NCBI RefSeq assembly: GCF_042743185.1
Contig: NZ_JBHYMS010000032.1
Span: 1-64,000 of the forward strand
From: Inquilinus sp042743185
GTDB taxonomy: Bacteria > Pseudomonadota > Alphaproteobacteria > DSM-16000 > Inquilinaceae
Reading direction: 5' to 3'
Length of the DNA stretch: 64,000 bases
Below the pieces are notes generated by a model, which worked only from the letters and a program-made list of their open reading frames with translations, did no database searches and was not told where the DNA came from. The translations under genes were made by a program, and so were the position numbers. This document shows positions 8,115 to 14,826 of this stretch, piece after piece. How positions within the stretch are numbered: position 1 is the first letter of the stretch; each line of letters starts with the position of its first letter.

Positions 8115-8945
8115 ATGAAGACCGCGCTCGTCCTGGTTCTGGTCGCCGTCGGCTCGGTGGTGTTCCACCTGCTGAGCCCCTGGTGGTGGACCCCGATCGC
8201 CTCGAACTGGCATTACATCGACGGCACGATCGAGATCACCTTCTGGATCACCGGCGTGGTGTTCACCGCGATCGTGCTGTTCACCGCCTACTGCGTCTGG
8301 CGCTTCCGCCACCGCGAGGGCAACACCGCCGACTACAAGCCGGAGAACAAGCGGCTGGAGGGCTGGCTGACCATCGCCACCGCGGTCGGCGTGGCGGCGA
8401 TGCTGGCGCCGGGGCTGGTGGTCTGGGCCCAGTTCGTCACCGTGCCGGACGATGCCACCGAGGTCGAGGTGCTGGGCCAGCAATGGCAATGGTCCTACCG
8501 GCTGCCCGGCCAGGACGGCAAGCTCGGCACCGCCTCGACCCAGGCGGTGACGGCGGAGAACCCGTTCGGCATCCATGCGGACGACCCGGCCGGCCAGGAC
8601 GATATCCTGATCCAGGGCGGCGAGCTGCACCTGCCGATCGACAAGCCGGTCAAGATCCTGCTGCGCGCGGTCGACGTGCTGCATGATTTCTACGTGCCGC
8701 AGTTCCGGGCGAAGATGGACATGATCCCGGGCTCGGTCACCTATTACTGGTTCACGCCGACCCGCACCGGCACCTTCGAGGTGCTGTGCGCCGAGCTGTG
8801 CGGCACCGGGCATCCCTATATGCGCGGCACCGTCATCGTCGACGCCCAGGCCGATTACGACGCCTGGCTGGCGCAGCAGACGACCTATTCGCAGGTCTCG
8901 GCCCTGCCGGCGCCGGCCGACCGCGAGGTGGCCGCCGCGAAGTAG
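8115..8945 (+). CDS. coxM: Cytochrome c oxidase subunit II
   Basis: A 276-residue membrane-anchored subunit that receives electrons from cytochrome c through the binuclear CuA centre. Two transmembrane helices (about residues 36-62 and 84-106) precede a periplasmic cupredoxin domain. The conserved aromatic patch is GQQWQWSYR (121-129). CuA ligands are all present: H190 in DVLHDFYVPQ, then C225, E227, C229, H233 and M236 in CAELCGTGHPYM. There is no fused haem c domain. It begins an operon of II-I-III-III-IV; the coxMNOP-style symbol follows the Bradyrhizobium order and is tentative. Signal-like hydrophobic residues 1-20 may be cleaved or may form an extra helix. Confidence 0.93.
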   Translation: MKTALVLVLVAVGSVVFHLLSPWWWTPIASNWHYIDGTIEITFWITGVVFTAIVLFTAYCVWRFRHREGNTADYKPENKRLEGWLTIATAVGVAAMLAPGLVVWAQFVTVPDDATEVEVLGQQWQWSYRLPGQDGKLGTASTQAVTAENPFGIHADDPAGQDDILIQGGELHLPIDKPVKILLRAVDVLHDFYVPQFRAKMDMIPGSVTYYWFTPTRTGTFEVLCAELCGTGHPYMRGTVIVDAQADYDAWLAQQTTYSQVSALPAPADREVAAAK

Positions 8946-9045
8946 TTCCGGCCCCGCGAAGGGGAGGGGCCGCGAGGAGGGAGCATCATTCGGCCGGGAC
9001 GATCCCCGTCGAGCCCGGCCGCGGAGGAAGCAGGAGGACACGCCC

Positions 9046-10809
9046 ATGGTGGACGTCATCCGCGAACCCGTCGAACCGGTCCCGCCGCTCGAAGTGCCGG
9101 ATGTCGACCTGTACCATCCGAAGAGCTGGCTGACGACCTGGGTGTTCTCGCAGGACGCCAAGGTCATCGCCGTCCAATACGCCGGCACGGCGCTGGCGAT
9201 CGGCTTCGTCGCCCTGGTCCTGTCCTGGATGATGCGGCTGCAGCTGGCCTTCCCGGACGACTTCGCCTTCATCGACGCCACCGGCTATTACCAGTTCATC
9301 ACCATGCACGGCATGATCATGGTGATCTACCTGCTGACGGCGCTGTTCCTGGGCGGCTTCGGCAACTACCTGATCCCGCTGATGCTGGGCGCGCGGGACA
9401 TGGTGTTCCCCTACGTCAACATGCTCAGCTACTGGATCTACCTGCTGGCGGTGCTGGTGCTGGTGGCCAGCTTCTTCGTCCCCGGCGGGCCGACCGGGGC
9501 CGGCTGGACCCTGTACCCGCCGCAGGCGATCCTGTCCGGCACGCCGGGCGGGCGCGAATGGGGCATCATCCTGATGCTCGGCTCGCTGATCCTGTTCATC
9601 ATCGGCTTCACCATGGGCGGGCTGAACTACGTCGTCACCGTGCTGCAGGCGCGGGCCCGCGGGATGACGCTGATGCGGATGCCGCTGACGGTGTGGGGCA
9701 TCTTCACCGCCACCATCATGGCGCTGCTGGCCTTCCCGGCCCTGTTCGTCGCCTGCGTGATGATGCTGATCGACCGGCTCTTGGGCACCAGCTTCTTCAT
9801 GCCGGCCCTGGTCGAGATGGGCGAGCAGCTGAAATACGGCGGCGGCAGCCCGATCCTGTTCCAGCACCTGTTCTGGTTCTTCGGCCATCCCGAGGTCTAC
9901 ATCGTCGCCCTGCCGGCCTTCGGCATCGTCTCCGACCTGATCAGCACCCACGCCCGCAAGAACATCTTCGGCTACCGCATGATGGTGTGGGCGATCGTCG
10001 GCATCGGCGCGCTGAGCTTCGTCGTCTGGGCGCACCACATGTATGTCAGCGGCATGAACCCGTATTTCGGGTTCTTCTTCGCCACCACGACGCTGATCAT
10101 CGCCATCCCGACGGCGATCAAGGTCTACAACTGGGTGCTGACGCTGTGGCGCGGCGACATCCACCTGACGCCGCCGATGCTGTTCGCCCTCGCCTTCATC
10201 GTCACCTTCGTCAATGGCGGGCTGACCGGGCTGTTCCTCGGCAACGTCGTGGTCGACGTGCCGCTGTCCGACACCATGTTCGTGGTCGCGCATTTCCACA
10301 TGGTGATGGGGGTGGCGCCGATCTTCGTGGTGTTCGGCGCGATCTACCACTGGTACCCGAAGATCACCGGGCGGATGCTGGACGACACGATGGGCAAGAT
10401 CCATTTCTGGGTCAGCTTCGTCGGCGCCTACGCGATCTTCTTCCCGATGCACTATCTCGGGCTGATCGGCGTGCCGCGGCGCTATTTCGAGCTCGGCGAG
10501 ACCGCTTTCGTGCCGCCCTCGGCCCATGACCTCAACATCTTCATCACCGCCGCGGCGCTGACCGTCGGCGCGGCCCAGTTGCTGTTCCTGTTCAACCTGA
10601 TCTGGAGCGTGCGGCACGGCCGCGACGCCGGCGGCAACCCGTGGCGGGCGACGACGCTGGAATGGCAGACGCCGACCACCCCGCCGCCGCACGGCAACTG
10701 GGGGCGCGAGCTGCCGGTGGTCTATCGCTGGGCCTATGACTACAGCGTCCCGGGCGCTGCGCAGGACTTCCTGCCGCAGAACCAGCCCGGCGCCGTGCAC
10801 CACGGCTGA
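9046..10809 (+). CDS. coxN: Cytochrome c oxidase subunit I (haem-copper catalytic subunit)
   Basis: A 587-residue polytopic subunit that reduces O2 to water and pumps protons. Ligands are visible in order: low-spin haem H88 (ITMHGMIMV), CuB H281 with cross-linked Y285 and the proton-gating E283 in GHPEVYI (an A-type oxidase), CuB H330-H331 (WAHHMYVSGMNP), and haem a3 H416 with low-spin haem H418 in VVAHFHMVM. It lies 100 bp after subunit II, with GGAGGA-type sequence before the ATG. The second subunit III downstream and the absence of assembly genes (ctaG, ctaB) suggest an alternative oxidase, not the housekeeping aa3 locus. That reading is inference from the known coxMNOP arrangement. Confidence 0.95.
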   Translation: MVDVIREPVEPVPPLEVPDVDLYHPKSWLTTWVFSQDAKVIAVQYAGTALAIGFVALVLSWMMRLQLAFPDDFAFIDATGYYQFITMHGMIMVIYLLTALFLGGFGNYLIPLMLGARDMVFPYVNMLSYWIYLLAVLVLVASFFVPGGPTGAGWTLYPPQAILSGTPGGREWGIILMLGSLILFIIGFTMGGLNYVVTVLQARARGMTLMRMPLTVWGIFTATIMALLAFPALFVACVMMLIDRLLGTSFFMPALVEMGEQLKYGGGSPILFQHLFWFFGHPEVYIVALPAFGIVSDLISTHARKNIFGYRMMVWAIVGIGALSFVVWAHHMYVSGMNPYFGFFFATTTLIIAIPTAIKVYNWVLTLWRGDIHLTPPMLFALAFIVTFVNGGLTGLFLGNVVVDVPLSDTMFVVAHFHMVMGVAPIFVVFGAIYHWYPKITGRMLDDTMGKIHFWVSFVGAYAIFFPMHYLGLIGVPRRYFELGETAFVPPSAHDLNIFITAAALTVGAAQLLFLFNLIWSVRHGRDAGGNPWRATTLEWQTPTTPPPHGNWGRELPVVYRWAYDYSVPGAAQDFLPQNQPGAVHHG

Positions 10810-10819
10810 GGGCGCGGCG

Positions 10820-11536
10820 ATGGTCATCGTCACCCTGTTCATGCTGGCGGTCGGCGGCTTGGCCTTGTTGTGGCTGGCCCGCCAGGGGCTGATGACCAAG
10901 CCTTGGCTGGAGGAGAGCACGGTCGGCAACGTGCCGGCCACCGGCGCCTCGCTGCGTCCGACGGCGCTGATCGGGCTGGGCGTGTTCCTGGTCGTCGCCG
11001 GCGCGCTGTTCGCCCTGCTGGTCAGCGCCTATTCGATGCGCATGGCGCTGCCGGACTGGCGGGCGCTGCCGGTGCCGCTGCTGTTGTGGATCAACACCGC
11101 GGCGCTCGTGGCCGCCAGCATTGCCCTGCAATGCGCCCAGGCCGCCGCCCGCCGCGACGACCTGGCCGACACCCGCACCGGCCTCCTGGCCGGCGGCGCC
11201 GCGTCGCTGGTGTTCGTTGTCGGGCAGCTCCTGGCCTGGCAGCAGCTGCACATGCTGGGCTATTTCCTGGCCAGCAACCCGGCCAACTCCTTCTTCTACC
11301 TGGTCACCGCGGTGCATGGCGTGCATGTGCTGGGCGGCTTGGTGGCCCTGGGCCGCACCGGCGCCCGGGCCTGGCGCGGCGACCGGTCCGGCGACGAGTC
11401 CGGACGTCTGCGCCTGAGCGTCCAGCTGTGCACGTTGTACTGGCATTTCCTGCTGCTGGTCTGGCTGATCCTGCTCGCCCTGCTGACCGGCTGGGCGGAC
11501 CGCTTCGCCGAGATCTGCAGCCAGCTCCTGACCTAG
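10820..11536 (+). CDS. coxO: Cytochrome c oxidase subunit III (first of two)
   Basis: A 238-residue hydrophobic protein with haem-copper oxidase subunit III signatures. These include HMLGYFLASNPANSFFYLVT, then HGVHVLGGLVALG, and LCTLYWHFLLLVWLILL near the C-terminus, the conserved YWHF..VW element. I start at MVIVTLFMLA, 10 nt after the subunit I stop. It differs strongly from the next gene, another subunit III, so the pair is not a recent tandem duplication. Two unequal subunit III genes match the described coxO/coxP pattern of Bradyrhizobium. Subunit III stabilises proton uptake and catalytic lifetime of subunit I. Confidence 0.87.
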   Translation: MVIVTLFMLAVGGLALLWLARQGLMTKPWLEESTVGNVPATGASLRPTALIGLGVFLVVAGALFALLVSAYSMRMALPDWRALPVPLLLWINTAALVAASIALQCAQAAARRDDLADTRTGLLAGGAASLVFVVGQLLAWQQLHMLGYFLASNPANSFFYLVTAVHGVHVLGGLVALGRTGARAWRGDRSGDESGRLRLSVQLCTLYWHFLLLVWLILLALLTGWADRFAEICSQLLT

Positions 11537-11547
11537 GGAGGTCGTCG

Positions 11548-12261
11548 ATGGCCGAAACCCATATCGCCGGAACGCTCGAACGCCCCGCGGGCTGGCAAGG
11601 CGTCGCCGCCGATTGGTCGTCCGACCAGCGCGCCTTCAAGAGCGCGTCCTGGGGCAAGGCGATGATGTGGATCTTCCTGCTCAGCGACACCTTCGTGTTC
11701 GGCTGCTTCCTCTTGTCCTACATGACGGTGCGGATGTCGACCGCCGAGAGCTGGCCGAACCCGAGCGAGGTGTTCGCGCTGACCATCGGCGGCGAGTCGA
11801 TCCCGCTGATCCTGATCGCGATCATGACCTTCGTGCTGATCAGCAGCAGCGGCACCATGGCCATGGCGGTCAATTACGGCTACCGCCGCGACCGGGTGAA
11901 GACGGCGGTGCTGATGCTGGTGACGGCGGCCTTCGGCGCCACCTTCGTCGGCATGCAGGCCTTCGAATGGACCAAGCTGATCCATGAAGGGGTACGGCCC
12001 TGGGGCAACCCCTGGGGCGCGCCACAGTTCGGCTCGGCCTTCTTCATGATCACCGGCTTCCACGGCACCCATGTCACCATCGGCGTGATCTTCCTGATCG
12101 CCATGGCCCGCAAGGTGCTGCGCGGCGACTTCGAGACCGGCCGGCGCGGCTTCTTCACCAGCCGCCGGGGCAATTACGAGATCGTCGAGATCACCGGCCT
12201 GTACTGGCATTTCGTCGATCTGGTCTGGGTGTTCATCTTCGCGCTGTTCTACCTGTGGTGA
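11548..12261 (+). CDS. coxP: Cytochrome c oxidase subunit III (second, divergent paralogue)
   Basis: A 237-residue haem-copper oxidase subunit III-like protein. It has MWIFLLSDTFVFGCFLLSY in helix 1, the acidic FEWTKLI region, GFHGTHVTIGVIFLI, and a C-terminal VEITGLYWHFVDLVWVFIF. The YWHFVD.VW element is the clearest family mark. A GGGAGG ribosome site precedes the ATG. It is 11 bp downstream of the first subunit III gene and 5 bp upstream of the subunit IV gene, so it is translationally packed. This paralogue resembles the quinol-oxidase/NorE-like branch more than the first one does, judging by the SDTFVF helix. That placement is tentative. Confidence 0.87.
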   Translation: MAETHIAGTLERPAGWQGVAADWSSDQRAFKSASWGKAMMWIFLLSDTFVFGCFLLSYMTVRMSTAESWPNPSEVFALTIGGESIPLILIAIMTFVLISSSGTMAMAVNYGYRRDRVKTAVLMLVTAAFGATFVGMQAFEWTKLIHEGVRPWGNPWGAPQFGSAFFMITGFHGTHVTIGVIFLIAMARKVLRGDFETGRRGFFTSRRGNYEIVEITGLYWHFVDLVWVFIFALFYLW

Positions 12262-12266
12262 GGGAC

Positions 12267-12635
12267 ATGGCACACGCCGCGCATATCGACGAAGGGCACG
12301 GGCCGTCGCAGCCCGTCGCCCATGCCGAGGGCCAGCAGCACCCGATCAAGCTGTACCTGGTGGTCTGGGGCTGGCTGTTCGTGCTCAGCGCCTGTTCCTA
12401 CCTGGTCGACTACTTCGCCCTGCAGGGCCTGCTGCGGTGGAGCCTGATCCTGATCTTCATGATGCTGAAGGCGGGGCTGATCGTCGCCGTGTTCATGCAT
12501 ATGAAATGGGAGCGGCTGGCCCTGGTCTACGCCATCACGGTGCCGCCGGTGGCGCTGCTGGTCTTCGTCGCCATCATGGTGGCGGAGTCCGACTATACGC
12601 TGCTGACCCGGATGCTGTTCCTGGGTGGGAAGTAG
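12267..12635 (+). CDS. Cytochrome c oxidase subunit IV-like small membrane protein
   Basis: A 122-residue protein with a hydrophilic His-rich N-terminus (MAHAAHIDEGHGP) and three predicted membrane helices. The middle helix carries ILIFMMLKAGLIVAVFMHMKWE, which matches the prokaryotic subunit IV/CyoD family. It likely stabilises the oxidase rather than taking part in chemistry. It closes the operon, and palindromic element R2 starts 7 bp after its stop. Confidence 0.87.
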   Translation: MAHAAHIDEGHGPSQPVAHAEGQQHPIKLYLVVWGWLFVLSACSYLVDYFALQGLLRWSLILIFMMLKAGLIVAVFMHMKWERLALVYAITVPPVALLVFVAIMVAESDYTLLTRMLFLGGK

Positions 12636-12641
12636 AAGCTT

Positions 12642-12721
12642 CGTAGGTTGGGTTCGCGACGGCGAACAACATGGCGCCGACCGAACGATTGTTGGGTTCG
12701 CAGGAGCGAACCCAACCTACG
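12642..12721. repeat. Palindromic element R2 (two-unit REP-like)
   Basis: CGTAGGTTGGGTTCGC opens the element and GCGAACCCAACCTACG closes it. The first unit is degenerate: its right arm reads GCGAACAACA, so two Cs are missing. It lies between the converging subunit IV gene and the M20 peptidase gene, whose stop codon abuts the element at 12722. Confidence 0.85.
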
Positions 12722-14332
12722 TCAGTCTTTCAGCACCCCGTCCGCGATCTCGCGGATCAGCTCCGGCAGCACCTCGAAGGCGTAGGGCCGGTAGATGCGC
12801 TCCAGCGGCGTGTGGTAGTCGCGCCCCCAGGGGCCGGCGTCGACGATCGGGATCTGCGCCAGGGCCGGGCCGTCGGGCCAGGGCAGACCGGCGCCCCAGG
12901 CCGGGGTCTCGGCGGCGATGGCCGCGACCGAGCCCTCGTCGCCCGTGCCGAGGAAGCTCATGTCCGAGATGCCGGGGAACCAGGGCTCGAGCCCGATCGT
13001 GGTGCCGTGGCGCGCCGCCACCCTGGCTGCGGCCTCGCGGGTCGCCCGCTCCAGCCGCCGCCCGGCCTCGTCCTGGCCCAGCGATACCGGCAGGTAGGGC
13101 ATCGAAGCCAGGCCCAGCACCACTGCCGGGCCGCTGCGGCCGCTCAGCCGCCACAGCGCCTCGGTGATCCGGCGGCACTGTTCGGGCAGGTCCAGCCCGG
13201 CCTCCGCCGCCTCGGCCGCGACCGCGGCAAGCGCCGCCTCGGCCTCGGGCGAGCGGGCCAGCACCTCGCTGCGCAGCGCGGCGAAGCGCAGCACCGGCAC
13301 GTCGGGCACATCGGCCCCGCCGCGTCGCCGCAGCTGCGCCGCGACCCCCGCGACGGCGTCCCCGATCAGCCGGGCCAGGGGCGCCAGCACATCCTCCGGC
13401 CCGCGCCGGTACAGCGCGGTGTTCCAGAACATCCAGACGGTGCCGGGGGTGGTGACGTCGTAGCCGGCCTTGCCGTCCTTCATGCCCAGCAGCGTCGCCG
13501 GGGTGCCGGAAGCGTTGCCCAGGCTCTCGGTCAGCTCCGGCGCCCATTCCACCGCGGCGGCGATGGCGCCGGCCAAAGCGGCGGCGCTCACCCCCCGGAT
13601 GGTGTCGGCGACGTGGGTGGCGCGGCCGACCACCAGCGCGCTTGGCAGCAGCTTGCCGACGCTGCCCAGCGCCACCGACCGGCCGAAGCGGCCGTCGTCG
13701 GTGTCGCCCAGGCAGTCGAGATTGATCGCGGCGTCGAGGTTCAGCCCCAGCCGCTCGGCCAGGCCGGGCAGGGCGCGGGCGGCGCTGCGGGCGCCGGCGG
13801 AGTTGACCTCCTCGTCCGGCACGGCGAGGAACAGCAGGTTGCCCTCGCGCTCCGGCTCCGCGGCCGCCGTCTCCAGCACCGCGAGGCCGGCGGCGAGCCC
13901 GCCCTTCATGTCGAGCAGCCCGCGCCCGGGCAGGAAGTCCGGCCCGGACAGGTCGGCCAGGGCCAGCCGCTCCGCCTCGCTGGGCGCGTCCCGCCGCAGC
14001 CGGGCCAGCAGGGCGTACTTCAACTGCTCCGGCTCGGTCGCCAGCGGCTCGAGGTCGCCGTAATCGGCCGCCGTCACCGTGTCGAAATGGCCGGTCAGAA
14101 CCACGGTGCGGCGGCCGCGCCCGCGCAGCAGCGCGGCGACGCTGGCGCGGCCCAGCCGGTCGCCGGTCGGGATGGTCCAGACGTCGTCCGGCCGGTCGCG
14201 GAAGGCCGGGCTGGCGCGCAGGAGCCCGCACAGCGTCTCGGCGAAGGCGACCTCGTCCGCCGTGCCGGTGACGCTGGGGATGCGGGTCAGGGTCAGCGCC
14301 CAGTGCTCGGCGCGGGCGGCGAGATCGGTCAT
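12722..14332 (-). CDS. M20-family peptidase, RocB-like
   Basis: A 536-residue protein similar to the RocB branch of M20 zinc peptidases, linked in Bacillus to arginine use. Metal-binding motifs are in place: H82 and D84 in LTGHFDTVT, bridging D141 in GLLDMKGG, and the general-base/ligand pair E174-E175 in VPDEEVNSAG. Its length exceeds that of typical ArgE/DapE proteins, in keeping with RocB. The next upstream gene, 7 bp away, encodes a stand-alone Lrp ligand-binding domain, so both probably share a transcript and may sense and process an amino-acid derivative. The true substrate is unknown. The stop abuts palindromic element R2. Confidence 0.85.
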   Translation of the reverse strand: MTDLAARAEHWALTLTRIPSVTGTADEVAFAETLCGLLRASPAFRDRPDDVWTIPTGDRLGRASVAALLRGRGRRTVVLTGHFDTVTAADYGDLEPLATEPEQLKYALLARLRRDAPSEAERLALADLSGPDFLPGRGLLDMKGGLAAGLAVLETAAAEPEREGNLLFLAVPDEEVNSAGARSAARALPGLAERLGLNLDAAINLDCLGDTDDGRFGRSVALGSVGKLLPSALVVGRATHVADTIRGVSAAALAGAIAAAVEWAPELTESLGNASGTPATLLGMKDGKAGYDVTTPGTVWMFWNTALYRRGPEDVLAPLARLIGDAVAGVAAQLRRRGGADVPDVPVLRFAALRSEVLARSPEAEAALAAVAAEAAEAGLDLPEQCRRITEALWRLSGRSGPAVVLGLASMPYLPVSLGQDEAGRRLERATREAAARVAARHGTTIGLEPWFPGISDMSFLGTGDEGSVAAIAAETPAWGAGLPWPDGPALAQIPIVDAGPWGRDYHTPLERIYRPYAFEVLPELIREIADGVLKD

Positions 14333-14339
14333 GGTCGTC

Positions 14340-14591
14340 TCAGCTCTTGCCGGCGAAGGCGTTGAAGGTGATCAGCGTCATCGTGTCCTTGATGTGCGGC
14401 AGGGCGTGGATGCGGCTGTTGACGAAGCGGCCGACATCGACGTCCTCCGGCAGGTAGCATTTGACCATCAGGTCGAACTGGCCGGAGATCGAGTAGATCT
14501 CCGACACCTCCTCGATCTCGTCCACCGCATGCTCGGCCGTGTCGTAGGCGTGGCCCAGCTCGCATTTCACCATGATGAAGATCGGGCGCAT
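14340..14591 (-). CDS. Stand-alone Lrp/AsnC ligand-binding (RAM) domain protein
   Basis: An 83-residue protein comprising only the RAM/Lrp_AsnC effector domain: IFIMVKCELGHAYDTAEHAV, then VSEIYSISGQFDLMVKCYLP and VGRFVNSRIHALPHIKDTMT. No DNA-binding domain is present and none fits upstream in frame. Such single-domain proteins usually bind amino acids as octamers and may tune full-length Lrp proteins. It directly precedes the RocB-like peptidase gene. I use the ATG at 14591 rather than the TTG one codon earlier. Confidence 0.87.
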   Translation of the reverse strand: MRPIFIMVKCELGHAYDTAEHAVDEIEEVSEIYSISGQFDLMVKCYLPEDVDVGRFVNSRIHALPHIKDTMTLITFNAFAGKS

Positions 14592-14826
14592 CAAGCGGCC
14601 TCCGTGACTCGGGGTTCGGGCCGATCCTAGCCCGGCGGCGGCGGCAGGTCATGCGGGGATGGCGGTCCCGGGCCGGGCTCGGTCGGCGGCCTTTGCCGGG
14701 AAAACCCGTCAAACTATCCGTATTCCGGCAGGCGCGCATCCTCCGTTCGGCTGATGCCGCCGCCGCATTTGCCGGGCAGGCTGGCGCGCATCGGGCGGGC
14801 CGCGTCCGGCAGCGGGGAGAGCGATC

